Part shown: in pieces, positions 50,365 through 58,574 of the stretch
How positions within the stretch are numbered: the first letter of the stretch is position 1
Layout of the letters: the number at the start of each line of letters is the position of its first letter
Origin: an uncultured Eubacteriales bacterium
Lineage (GTDB): Bacteria > Bacillota > Clostridia > Oscillospirales > Oscillospiraceae
Assembly (NCBI GenBank): GCA_900544705.1
Contig: UQWH01000004.1
Coordinates: forward strand, 1 to 64,000
Length of the DNA: 64,000 nucleotides
Direction: 5' to 3'
Notes under the pieces: model-generated
What the model saw: the letters and a program-made list of their open reading frames with translations, nothing else
What the model was told of the DNA's origin: nothing
Databases searched by the model: none
Made by a program: the position numbers and the translations under genes

Positions 50365-52188
50365 TTATGCCAGTTCGATCATGTTGGTATAGAGCTGGTA
50401 GTACCGGCCCTGAAGCTCCAGCAGATCGTCGTGATTGCCGCGCTCGACGACCCGGCCGTTTTCCAGCACCAGGATCGCGTCGGCGTTGCGCACGGTGGAG
50501 AGCCGGTGCGCGATGACGAATACCGTCCGGCCCTTCATCAGGCCGTCGAGGCCGCGCTCGATCAGCTTCTCCGTGCGGGTGTCGACCGAGGAGGTCGCCT
50601 CGTCGAGGATCAGCACCGGCGCCTCGGAAACCGCCGCGCGGGCGATGGCCAGAAGCTGCCGCTGCCCCTGCGAGAGGTTTGCGCCGTCGGAATAGAGCAT
50701 GGTGTCGTAGCCCTTGGGCAGATGGGAGATGAAATAGTGCGCGTTGGCGATCTTCGCCGCGCGGATGCAGTCCTCGTCCGTCGCCTCCAGACGGCCGTAG
50801 CGGATGTTCTCCATCACCGTGCCGGTAAACAGGTGCGTGTCCTGCAAAACCGTACCGAGGGAGCGGCGCAGGTCGTCCTTGCGGATGTGGCGTACGTCGA
50901 TGCCGTCATAGGTGATCGTGCCGCCCTGAATGTCATAAAAGCGGTTGATCAGGTTCGTGATCGTCGTCTTGCCCGCGCCCGTTGAGCCGACGAAGGCGAT
51001 CTTCTGGCCGGGCTTGGCATACAGCGACAGGTCGCGCAGCACCGGCTTCTCCGGAACATAGGAAAAGTCCACGCCGTAGAAGCGCACGTCGCCGCGCAGC
51101 GGGACGCGCTCGCCGTCCTCCCTGACCCAGAAGTAGTCACGGCCGGACTGCTCCAGCGTGACCTCGCCCTCGTCCACCTCCGGCGGCATATCCAGCACGT
51201 CGAAGATGCGCTCCGCGCCCGCGAGGGCGAGCATGATGGCGTTGAACTGCTCGGAGATCTGGCTCACGCGCTCGGCAAAGTTGCGGATGTAGCCGAGGAA
51301 GGTGATCAGCACGCCGCCCGCGTTTTCGCCGGTGAGCCACAGCACGCCCACGGCGCAGGTCAGCGCGTAGAAGAAGTGCGAGAGGTTATTGAGGATGGGC
51401 CCGACGACGGAGGTCACGGTCGTTGCGGCCGTCGAGGAACGGTAGAATTCCTCGTTGATGGGTGCAAAGTCCTGCATGACCTGCTTTTCGTGGGTGAAAA
51501 CCTTGATGTCGCGCTGCCCGGCGATCATCTCCTCGACGAAGCCGTTGACCGCGGCGGCATCCTTCTGCTGCGCGCGGTAGCTGCGGCTGCTCTTTTTGCT
51601 GATGTAGCGCACGACCAGAATGACGATCGCCGCCAGCACCACCATCAGGGAAAACAGCTTCATCGACAGCACCAGCATCATGCCGATTGTACCCAGAAGC
51701 GACAGCACGGAGATCAGCATCTGCGTGATCGAGTGCTGCAAAAGCTCGTTCGTCGCCTCAATGTCGTTTGTGAAATAGCTCATGAGGCTGCCGTTGGTGT
51801 TGGCGTCAAAGTAGCGGATGGGGAGCTTCTGCATCTTGGAGAACATCTCTGTCCGCAGCGCCCGCATGATGACCGTGCTGCATTCGAGCATCAGCCGGTT
51901 GAGCAGGTAGTTTGTCACCGTGCTCAGAAGATACAGCCCGGCAAGGCCGATCAGCAGCACCAGATACTTGGCGTAGACCTCATCCGGCGCAAGGCCGGTC
52001 TGCTTCAGGAGGTTTACCAGCGGCTTCATGCAGTAGGAGGCCGCGATGGTCGCGCCCGCGTAGACCAGAATGGAAATGACCGCGCAGATCAGGATCGGCC
52101 GGCAGTGCTTGAAATAACGGAACAGGCGCATCAGACTGCCGAAGGGCGTGCGCGCCTTGCGGTAATTCCGCAGCTCAACTCTGGGCAT
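50365..52188 (-). CDS. Heterodimeric ABC exporter half-transporter (catalytic-Glu subunit)
   Basis: 607 residues. Six membrane helices are followed by an ATPase with Walker A VGSTGAGKT near residue 395, signature LSQGQRQL (non-consensus) and Walker B VLILDEATSSVD with the catalytic Glu. Its partner upstream has LSGGQRQR but Asp in place of Glu. The two thus pair with one active and one degenerate site, the same logic as the exporter at 23845-27508. It overlaps the partner gene by 14 bp. Confidence 0.92.
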   Translation of the reverse strand: MPRVELRNYRKARTPFGSLMRLFRYFKHCRPILICAVISILVYAGATIAASYCMKPLVNLLKQTGLAPDEVYAKYLVLLIGLAGLYLLSTVTNYLLNRLMLECSTVIMRALRTEMFSKMQKLPIRYFDANTNGSLMSYFTNDIEATNELLQHSITQMLISVLSLLGTIGMMLVLSMKLFSLMVVLAAIVILVVRYISKKSSRSYRAQQKDAAAVNGFVEEMIAGQRDIKVFTHEKQVMQDFAPINEEFYRSSTAATTVTSVVGPILNNLSHFFYALTCAVGVLWLTGENAGGVLITFLGYIRNFAERVSQISEQFNAIMLALAGAERIFDVLDMPPEVDEGEVTLEQSGRDYFWVREDGERVPLRGDVRFYGVDFSYVPEKPVLRDLSLYAKPGQKIAFVGSTGAGKTTITNLINRFYDIQGGTITYDGIDVRHIRKDDLRRSLGTVLQDTHLFTGTVMENIRYGRLEATDEDCIRAAKIANAHYFISHLPKGYDTMLYSDGANLSQGQRQLLAIARAAVSEAPVLILDEATSSVDTRTEKLIERGLDGLMKGRTVFVIAHRLSTVRNADAILVLENGRVVERGNHDDLLELQGRYYQLYTNMIELA

Positions 52189-53992
52189 TTGCGCTCACCT
52201 CCTGCTTCATCTGGCTGTCGTAGACGTCGCGGTAGATCTGGCTGCGCGCCATCAGCTCGTCGTGCGTGCCGAGGTCGGAGAGCCTGCCCTCGTCGAGGAC
52301 AAGGATCCGGTCGCAGCTCAGGATGGACGCGATGCGCTGGGCGATGATGAGCTTCGTCGTGCCGGGCAGGGCGGTTTTCAGCCCGCGGCGGATGTGCTCA
52401 TCGGTCGCCATGTCGACCGCGCTGGTCGAATCGTCCAGGATCAGGATCTTCGGCTGCTTGATGATCGCGCGGGCGATGCGCAGCCGCTGCCGCTGCCCGC
52501 CGGAGAGGTTGGCGGCGTTCTGCTCGAGCAGGGTTTCGTAGCCGTCCGGGAAGCGGTCGATGTACTCGTCGGCGCAGGCGATGGCGCAGGCCGCCTTCAT
52601 TTCCTCCGGCGTCGCGTCCGCCTTGCCCCAGCGCAGGTTGTCGGCGATCGTGCCGGAAAAGAGCGTGCCGTTTTGCAGCACCATGGAAACGCCGTCGCGC
52701 AGGTGCTCAAGCGTGTAGTCCTTCACGTCTACGCCGCCGACACGGACCGTGCCGCTCATGGCGTCGTAAAAGCGCGGGATGAGGCTCACCAGCGTGGACT
52801 TGCCCTCGCCGGTGCCGCCGATCACGCCGATGGTCTCGCCGCTTTGAATATGGAAGGTGATGTGCCGCAGGTTCAGCTTTTCCGGGTCGCCGGTGTAGCT
52901 GAAGCAGACGTCCTCAAAATCAATGCTGCCGTCCTTGACCGTCTTGTCCGAAGCACCGTCGGCAATGTCTGCCTGCTCGTCAAAGACCTCATTGATGCGG
53001 CGCATGGAGGCCTGCGCGCGGGACAGCGACATGATGAGCCACGACAGCATCGTCAGCGACGACACCGCCTGCGTCCCGTAGGACACCATGCTCACAAGCT
53101 CGCCCGTGAGGAGTCCTGTCGTATGGAAGATGATCTCGCGTCCGCCGAAGAGCAGCAGGAGGACCGTGCAGGTCCACATGATGCCCATCTGGATGGGGCC
53201 GGTCAGCGTGAACAGCCGCGCCGAGGATAGCTGCGCCTGCCGGAGATCCTCCGTCGTCTTGTCAAAGCGCTGCGACTCGTAGTCGCCGCGCACGAAGGCC
53301 TTGACCACGCGGCTGTTGATGAGGTTTTCCTGCACCGCGCGGTTCAGCTCGTCCATCTTGATAAGCATCCTGCGGAAGCGCGGCTGGCCGATGCGCATCA
53401 TGATCGTCAGCGTGATCGCCAGCACCGGCAGGGTGCCGACAAAGAACAGCGCCAGATGCGGCGAGATGGTGAAGGCCATCACGGTCGCCAGCACCAGCAT
53501 GATGGGCGAGCGCGTCAGGCTGCGGATGATCTGGTGCATGGTCGTGCGGACGGTGTTGACGTCCGTCGTGGCGCGGGTGATCAGGCTGGGCGTGGAAAAG
53601 TGGTCGATGTTGGAGAAGGAGAAGCTCTGGATCTTCTCCAGCAGCATCGAGCGCAGATTTTTTGCAAAGCCCTGACTGGCGATGGCCGAGCAGCGGGCGC
53701 TGAGCAGACCGCAGGCCATGGACAGGCAGGCGATGATCACCATGATGCCGCCGACCGTCAGCACGAAGCGGTCGCGCTGCGCCACCAGAGCGTCCGGGAA
53801 CAGCCCGCGCAGCATGAAGTCCTCCTCTCGGTAGAGTCCGCCGTCGACGATGACGGACATCAGCATGGGAATAAAGACCTCCAGCACGACCTCCAGCCCA
53901 CCGAAGACGGCGGCGGCCGCCGTCCAGCCGCGGTAGCCGGCCAGACATTGCCGGAGATGACCGGGCGTCTTTTTCTTTGTTTGTGTTTTGAT
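52175..53992 (-). CDS. Heterodimeric ABC exporter half-transporter, apparent ATC start
   Basis: About 605 residues if started at ATC 53992. The frame is open and homologous (IKTQTKKKTPGHLRQ..., then LEVVLEVFIPMLMSVIVDGG) well before the first standard codon, a GTG at 53887, which would delete the first ~35 residues and part of helix 1. GGAGGG lies 8 nt before the ATC, the ideal distance, and there is no ATG, GTG or TTG in frame between. The ATPase has Walker A IGGTGEGKS, signature LSGGQRQR and Walker B ILILDDSTSAVD (Asp for Glu). Its leader holds a MITE-like element. Confidence 0.85.
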   Translation of the reverse strand: MKTQTKKKTPGHLRQCLAGYRGWTAAAAVFGGLEVVLEVFIPMLMSVIVDGGLYREEDFMLRGLFPDALVAQRDRFVLTVGGIMVIIACLSMACGLLSARCSAIASQGFAKNLRSMLLEKIQSFSFSNIDHFSTPSLITRATTDVNTVRTTMHQIIRSLTRSPIMLVLATVMAFTISPHLALFFVGTLPVLAITLTIMMRIGQPRFRRMLIKMDELNRAVQENLINSRVVKAFVRGDYESQRFDKTTEDLRQAQLSSARLFTLTGPIQMGIMWTCTVLLLLFGGREIIFHTTGLLTGELVSMVSYGTQAVSSLTMLSWLIMSLSRAQASMRRINEVFDEQADIADGASDKTVKDGSIDFEDVCFSYTGDPEKLNLRHITFHIQSGETIGVIGGTGEGKSTLVSLIPRFYDAMSGTVRVGGVDVKDYTLEHLRDGVSMVLQNGTLFSGTIADNLRWGKADATPEEMKAACAIACADEYIDRFPDGYETLLEQNAANLSGGQRQRLRIARAIIKQPKILILDDSTSAVDMATDEHIRRGLKTALPGTTKLIIAQRIASILSCDRILVLDEGRLSDLGTHDELMARSQIYRDVYDSQMKQEVSANAQS

Positions 53993-54015
53993 GAGACTCG
54001 CCCTCCTTTTTTATA

Positions 54016-54177
54016 GGGAACCACTGAAGAAATCCTCTGCGGCCGACGCCGAATCTTTTCCGCCAATCCATCGGTTTGGAAAACTTGAAAGACACAAAGT
54101 ATTCCTGCGTTCCCAAAACCTCGTCTTGACGAAAAATCTTTCGCCGTCCATCCTTGCTGATTTCTTCAGAGGATCCC
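54016..54177. mobile_element. 162-bp MITE-like element with 19-bp terminal inverted repeats
   Basis: The left end GGGAACCACTGAAGAAATC (54016-54034) and the complement of the right end, GGGATCCTCTGAAGAAATC (54159-54177), differ at two positions. A further end-like word, GGAACCTCTGATC on the minus strand, lies at about 54189-54201. There is no coding frame. It sits between the promoter at 54259 and the ribosome site at 54001, so it is transcribed in the exporter leader. No clear target-site duplication was seen. Confidence 0.68.
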
Positions 54178-54258
54178 GGCCAGATACGATCAGAGGTTCC
54201 TGGCTAGACACTAGATGATCTGGACGGATAAATGAAAATTTATAAAGTCTGAAAGAAT

Positions 54259-54287
54259 ATTTTATCAGAGTCCGCCGGACTTTGCAA
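54259..54287 (-). promoter_or_regulatory. Promoter of the second ABC exporter operon
   Basis: On the minus strand TTGCAA and TAAAAT are 17 nt apart. The transcript would run about 260 nt, through the MITE-like element, before the first exporter gene. Confidence 0.65.
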
Positions 54288-54298
54288 GTGCGAAAAAC

Positions 54299-54340
54299 GA
54301 AAAAATGCCCCGGCCGTCGGACATTGCCGGACAGCCGGGG
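54299..54340 (-). terminator. Terminator of the AEC transporter operon
   Basis: CCCCGGC and GCCGGGG, extended by GTC/GAC-type pairs, form the stem. It is followed on the minus strand by ATTTTTTCG. Confidence 0.8.
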
Positions 54341-54359
54341 TACAATTCTGTGGTTTTTC

Positions 54360-55283
54360 TCAGGATAAAATTGCGGCGCTGCGCAGAAAGAACAGGACGG
54401 CGCTCATCAGCGGAAGAAACAGAAGCGTCGAGGCGATGGTGCAGTGTACGGCAAGCTCGGCATCCCCGCCGTATGCCTTGCTCCACACGACGCCGGTCAG
54501 GGGTGCGGGGCTGCCGAAGAGAATGGCCAGCAGCAGAGCCGTCCGGGTGTCCAGAACGCAGCGCAGGAGGCAGAAGAGAACGACCGGAACGGCGAGGACC
54601 TTCAGAAGAGAATAGAGGATCGCCTGACGGTCTTTCCGCCAGCTCAATGCGCCGTAGCGGCAGATCAGCATCCCGAGCAGCAGCAGCGCCAGCGGCGAGG
54701 TCATGCCGCTGAGCGTCGTGACGGTGGTTTGCAGAAAGGAAGGCAGCCTGATCCGGAATACCGCGAGCAACAGTCCCGCAATTGCCGCAAGGAGCGCCGG
54801 ACTGGTGAATACCTTTTTGATCAGCTCCCGGCGGCTTCCGGTGAAGGTGCCGAGAAACAGGGAGTGATACAGGCTCCAGATCAGAAGATCCTGCACCGCG
54901 CTGTGAATCACGCACAGAAGCATGGCATCCTCCGAAAGAAAGACGCTCAGCAGCGGAATGGCGGCATAGGACACATTGCCGACGCCAGAAACAAAGCACC
55001 AGTAAGCGCGGCGCGCTTTGGGCGCACGCCGGAAGAGCAGCAGACTGCCGAGAGAGAGCGCAAGCGTAATGACCAGCGTTGCGATCGCCGCGGGAAGACC
55101 GGTGTGCAGCAGCACCTGCGGGTCAGTGCTTGTAAAGGTGTGCAGCACCATCGCGGGATAGCAGACGTTCAGCAGCACGCCGGGCAGCGTGTCAGCCGTC
55201 TGCTCCGGCACCAGCTTCAGACGGGCAACGCCATAGCCGATCGCGAGCATCAGGAAAAAGAAGATCAGACTGTCAACGGACAT
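54360..55283 (-). CDS. AEC-family (auxin efflux carrier-like) transporter
   Basis: 307 residues with about ten membrane helices in two inverted halves. LLNVCYPAMVLHTFTS in the first half and FGSPAPLTGVVWSKAYGGDAELA in the second carry the crossover-helix prolines of the AEC/bile-acid fold. Bacterial members often move dicarboxylates or hydroxy acids. It overlaps the epimerase gene by 1 bp, so a sugar-acid product or substrate of that pathway is a reasonable guess. Confidence 0.88.
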   Translation of the reverse strand: MSVDSLIFFFLMLAIGYGVARLKLVPEQTADTLPGVLLNVCYPAMVLHTFTSTDPQVLLHTGLPAAIATLVITLALSLGSLLLFRRAPKARRAYWCFVSGVGNVSYAAIPLLSVFLSEDAMLLCVIHSAVQDLLIWSLYHSLFLGTFTGSRRELIKKVFTSPALLAAIAGLLLAVFRIRLPSFLQTTVTTLSGMTSPLALLLLGMLICRYGALSWRKDRQAILYSLLKVLAVPVVLFCLLRCVLDTRTALLLAILFGSPAPLTGVVWSKAYGGDAELAVHCTIASTLLFLPLMSAVLFFLRSAAILS

Positions 55284-56302
55284 CAGTAGACTCCGTTTGT
55301 CGCTTCAAAGTGTGTCGGTGCGGAGATCGCCTCACCGCCGGCCTTGACCCATTGGGCAACCATGTCGATCATTTCGAGGCCGCCGATCGAGGGTGCGCCC
55401 ATCCAGTTGACCATCTTCTGGCAGTTGCTGAACAGGGCGGACTGTACCTCCTCGCCGGTAAAGACCGGCTCGCGGCCGAGACGCTTGCCCAGCTCCCTCG
55501 CTGCCCAGCGGATGGAGAATGCCTCCGGGCTGGAAACGTTCAGCTTTTCGGGCGGAACGGCGGTGCGCAGCAAAGAACGGATGGCAAATTCGCAGACATC
55601 CCCCTGCCAGATGCAGTTGAAAACGCCCTGGCTGACGTCGATGGGGCGGCCTTCCATAATGGCGTTGGCAATGTCATAGAGCACGCCGTAGCGAAGATCA
55701 ATGGCATAGTTCAGGCGGAAGAGGAGCATGGGCGTTTCGTTCTGTACGCTGCAATGCTCCAGAACACGCTCACGGCCCAGACAGGTCTGCGCGTACTCGC
55801 CGATGGGATGCGGCGTATCTTCCTCGCAGAAGCCGCCGCTCACGACGGGCGCCATACCGTATACATTGCCCGTGGAGAAGGCGACGATGCGGGAATGGGG
55901 GAAACGCTCCGCCACGAGGTAGGGCAGGGTGACATTGATATGCCAGGTCAGGGATTCGTTGCCCTCCGTTCCGAACTTCTTGCCGACCATATAGATGATG
56001 TTTTCGGCCTCCGGCAGGGCGGCGAGCTGCTTCGGATCGGAGAGATCGGCCTCGATGACCTCAACGCCTGCCTGGCGCATCGTTTCCGGCGCGTCGGGGC
56101 GGTCAAACAGGGACACGGCCAGGACACGGGCGCCGGTTCCGGCGGCATCCACGCCGCGCTTGGCAAGGACCGCCATGGCCGGGCCGACCTTACCGCCGGC
56201 GCCGAGGATCATAATGTCGCCTTTCAGGCGCTTTAAGTCCTCGACCAGACGGTCGCTGGGACGCGTCATAAATTCCATCAATTCTTTTGTGGTATGTAAC
56301 AT
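55283..56302 (-). CDS. NAD-dependent epimerase/dehydratase (extended SDR)
   Basis: About 340 residues from the ATG at 56302, with AAAGGGG upstream. The longer frame to 57301 is antisense to lacI and is rejected. The Rossmann motif is MILGAGGKVGPAMA near residue 33, which departs slightly from GxxGxxG. FSTGNVYGMAP near residue 135 includes the catalytic Ser and Tyr region. The protein acts in the cytosol on a nucleotide sugar or a free sugar derivative. It is divergent from the LacI gene and upstream of the AEC transporter. Confidence 0.85.
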   Translation of the reverse strand: MLHTTKELMEFMTRPSDRLVEDLKRLKGDIMILGAGGKVGPAMAVLAKRGVDAAGTGARVLAVSLFDRPDAPETMRQAGVEVIEADLSDPKQLAALPEAENIIYMVGKKFGTEGNESLTWHINVTLPYLVAERFPHSRIVAFSTGNVYGMAPVVSGGFCEEDTPHPIGEYAQTCLGRERVLEHCSVQNETPMLLFRLNYAIDLRYGVLYDIANAIMEGRPIDVSQGVFNCIWQGDVCEFAIRSLLRTAVPPEKLNVSSPEAFSIRWAARELGKRLGREPVFTGEEVQSALFSNCQKMVNWMGAPSIGGLEMIDMVAQWVKAGGEAISAPTHFEATNGVY

Positions 56303-56342
56303 ATAAATACCCCTTTCAATATTTTTTTTGAAATAATTTGTA

Positions 56343-56371
56343 TTGCATTTTGCTTTCTGACAAGGTAGAAT
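56343..56371 (+). promoter_or_regulatory. Promoter of the LacI-type regulator gene
   Basis: TTGCAT and TAGAAT are 17 nt apart, 24 bp before the GTG start. TTTCAA...TTGAAA (about 56315-56333) is a nearby palindrome that could be an operator for the divergent epimerase gene. Confidence 0.7.
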
Positions 56372-56395
56372 AAAAAGAAAAAAGAGGTGAACGCA

Positions 56396-57448
56396 GTGGC
56401 AAAGCAGGCAACGATTCGGGAAGTGGCAAAACTGGCGGGGGTGTCGATCGCGACGGCCTCGCGCGCGCTGAACAATCCGGACTATCCGGTCGATGCGCGG
56501 CTGCGGCAGAAGGTGCGCGATGCGGCAGACAAGCTGCAATATGTGCCCAACGTGATGGCGCAGGCGCTGCGCCGCGACAGCTGCCATGACATCGGTCTGG
56601 TGATCCCGAATGTGTCCAACCCTTTCTATCTGCAGACCATGCTCGGCATCAATAACGTGCTTGCGCAGCAGTCTTATCAGATGATCCTGTGCAACACCAT
56701 GCGCAATGCGGAGCAGGAACGCAGCTATCTGCGTCAGCTTTATGAGCGGCAGACCAAGGGAATTATCATCTCTACAGTGGACGAAAGCTGCGACGTGATC
56801 AAGGAATATGCGCGGCGCGGCATGAAATTTGTCCTGCTCGACCAGCTCCCGGACGGTGTGGAAAGCCCCGGTATTCATTTTGATTCCCGCGCCGGCGCAC
56901 GCATGGCAGCGGAATACCTGATCTCTCAGGGTCACCGCCGCATCGCCTTCGCGACAATGCCCATGACGCGCTGGACCCGTATCGAGATGCACAAGGGCTA
57001 CCGCGATGCCCACCTGATGAGCAACCTTCCGTATGACCCTGCGCTTGTCTATGAATCCACGCCCGATCCGGCCAGCCTGTCCGACGATCCGGAACTGCAG
57101 GCCGGGCACGAGATTGCCTCCCGCTTTCTTCATGATGGCCGTAAAGCGACGGCAATCATGTGCAACAACGACATGGTCGCGATCGGCGTGATCCAGACCC
57201 TGCTCAAGCACGGCGTGCGTGTGCCGCAGGATGTTTCCGTGATGGGCTTTGACGACATTCCCTTCGCTTCCGCTTTCCTGCCGGCTCTGACGACGATCCA
57301 CTGTCCCGCCGCGGAAACCGGACGTCTCGCCGCACTGATGATGCTCGATATGCTCAGCAACAATACCAACAACGCAATGGCGGTTTCTATGAATCTGGCC
57401 CCGAGCCTGGTCGTCCGGGATTCCGTCTGTGCGATCACGCCGGCCTAG
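56396..57448 (+). CDS. LacI-family transcriptional regulator
   Basis: About 350 residues from GTG 56396, 8 nt after AGAGG; the GTG three codons earlier lies too close. The N-terminal helix-turn-helix is TIREVAKLAGVSIATASRALNN with hinge helix NVMAQALRR. The periplasmic-binding-like domain (DIGLVIPNVSNPFYLQTMLGI, SVMGFDDIPFA) senses a small sugar-like ligand. It lies between the epimerase operon and the Gfo/Idh-Liv region and is the probable binder of the AGAAAACGTTTTC palindromes; this is inferred from family operator style. Confidence 0.94.
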   Translation: MAKQATIREVAKLAGVSIATASRALNNPDYPVDARLRQKVRDAADKLQYVPNVMAQALRRDSCHDIGLVIPNVSNPFYLQTMLGINNVLAQQSYQMILCNTMRNAEQERSYLRQLYERQTKGIIISTVDESCDVIKEYARRGMKFVLLDQLPDGVESPGIHFDSRAGARMAAEYLISQGHRRIAFATMPMTRWTRIEMHKGYRDAHLMSNLPYDPALVYESTPDPASLSDDPELQAGHEIASRFLHDGRKATAIMCNNDMVAIGVIQTLLKHGVRVPQDVSVMGFDDIPFASAFLPALTTIHCPAAETGRLAALMMLDMLSNNTNNAMAVSMNLAPSLVVRDSVCAITPA

Positions 57449-58230
57449 CCGCGCAGCCCGGCGATGATCGCCTCCATCAGCTTCACAGAACTCACAAGAC
57501 GCTCGGCGCAGCCGGGCGTTTCTTTTTTTATCACGGAAAGAAAGTGCTTCATCCCGGCCGGATAACAGCCCTGGTCGTCCAGAAGGTAGGTACGGTCGGC
57601 CAGAAGGATCGGCGGCTGCACTCCCGGCGTGGAACGCAGATGCACGGTAAAATCAGGATAAAGGACATCCGCAGTGACGACCGAGTTTTCGCACCGGGCC
57701 TGCACGGCGTGAAAACCTCCGCCGAACAGGCAGGTGCACAGATCGGTCAGGTGACTGCCGTAAAAATACCATCCGCCGAAGGGAGAAAACGGGTCTGCCT
57801 GATAAGTCAGCGTATATTCCGGACAGCGGGGGAGCGCCGCGCAGAGTTCATGCACCTGCGGCGTGAAGCAGATGGTCGAACCGCCGGTACAGGGCGTGCC
57901 CGTTTTGTGGCTCAGATCAGCCATGGCGCGCGCCTGCGCGACGTCGCAAGCAAAGGGCTTGTCCACAAATACGGCTTTTCCCTGCTTCAGAGCGAGCTCG
58001 GCCAGCGCTGCGTGCAGATAACCCTCGCGGAGCAGGAGCAGCACGGCATCCGAGTGCGTGATGACCTCCTCGGCGGAGACACAGACTTCGAAGTCCGTTA
58101 AAGCAGGGAGGTGTTCCGGGGCGTCAAAGGCGCAGACCGGACCGATGCGCTGCCCGGGCGGCAGCAGGTCAAGTGCCTGCTGAAAAAAGCGCAGATGCTT
58201 GCTGCGCGCGCCGATCGCTCCAAGAATCAT
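57445..58230 (-). CDS. Gfo/Idh/MocA-type oxidoreductase
   Basis: 261 residues, shorter than the usual 330-380. The N-terminal Rossmann motif is MILGAIGARSKHL. LKQGKAVFVDKPFACDVAQARAM near residue 90 contains the DKP form of the EKP motif. GGSTICFTPQVHEL starts the second domain, which is abbreviated. It probably uses NAD(P) to oxidise or reduce a sugar or polyol. It converges on lacI with a 4-bp overlap at the 3' ends and is divergent from the Liv importer. Confidence 0.85.
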   Translation of the reverse strand: MILGAIGARSKHLRFFQQALDLLPPGQRIGPVCAFDAPEHLPALTDFEVCVSAEEVITHSDAVLLLLREGYLHAALAELALKQGKAVFVDKPFACDVAQARAMADLSHKTGTPCTGGSTICFTPQVHELCAALPRCPEYTLTYQADPFSPFGGWYFYGSHLTDLCTCLFGGGFHAVQARCENSVVTADVLYPDFTVHLRSTPGVQPPILLADRTYLLDDQGCYPAGMKHFLSVIKKETPGCAERLVSSVKLMEAIIAGLRG

Positions 58231-58264
58231 ACGTGCTCCCCTTTTCGCATTCCGTACTTACCTG

Positions 58265-58293
58265 ATTATATCGGTTTGGTATAAAATAGTCAA
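58265..58293 (-). promoter_or_regulatory. Promoter of the Gfo/Idh gene
   Basis: On the minus strand TTGACT and TATAAT are 17 nt apart, 34 bp before the start codon. The palindrome at 58300-58313 lies immediately upstream of the -35 box. Confidence 0.85.
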
Positions 58294-58299
58294 TATTTC

Positions 58300-58313
58300 A
58301 GAAAACGTTTTCT
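58300..58313. promoter_or_regulatory. LacI-type operator 1
   Basis: AGAAAACGTTTTCT is a perfect 14-bp palindrome with the central CG typical of LacI-family operators. It sits between the divergent Gfo/Idh and Liv promoters. Confidence 0.8.
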
Positions 58314-58344
58314 ATATTTTTCTAAAAAATTTCTGAAAAAAGTC

Positions 58345-58373
58345 TTGCATAAATTGCACAACTGTGGTATTCT
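58345..58373 (+). promoter_or_regulatory. Promoter of the Liv-type importer operon
   Basis: TTGCAT and TATTCT are 17 nt apart. The leader from about 58380 to 58574 is nearly 200 nt long and holds the second operator. Confidence 0.75.
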
Positions 58374-58474
58374 CGAACTAGCAAAACAAGTGAAATTGAT
58401 GAATTATCAGTACAAGTTTTTCCGATTCGTCAGTTCGCACAAAACCTACACCGACTTCTTGTGCAGAGGTTATA

Positions 58475-58488
58475 AGAAAACGTTTTCC
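58475..58488. promoter_or_regulatory. LacI-type operator 2 (in the leader)
   Basis: AGAAAACGTTTTCC repeats operator 1 with one change. It is 175 bp downstream of it and about 100 bp after the predicted transcription start, suited to a roadblock or a loop. Confidence 0.78.
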
Positions 58489-58574
58489 GAAAAAGTGGAA
58501 CGCTTTCGCTCTGCGAATTCCGTATCGCTTCTGCGCCGGCTGCGCAGTGTGATAAAAATTTTATGGAGGAACAA

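Noticed and set aside
55283..57301. Open frame of 672 codons on the minus strand
   Set aside because: Its first half is antisense to the LacI-type gene and lacks domain motifs; only the part from the ATG at 56302, with a good ribosome site, is a real protein.
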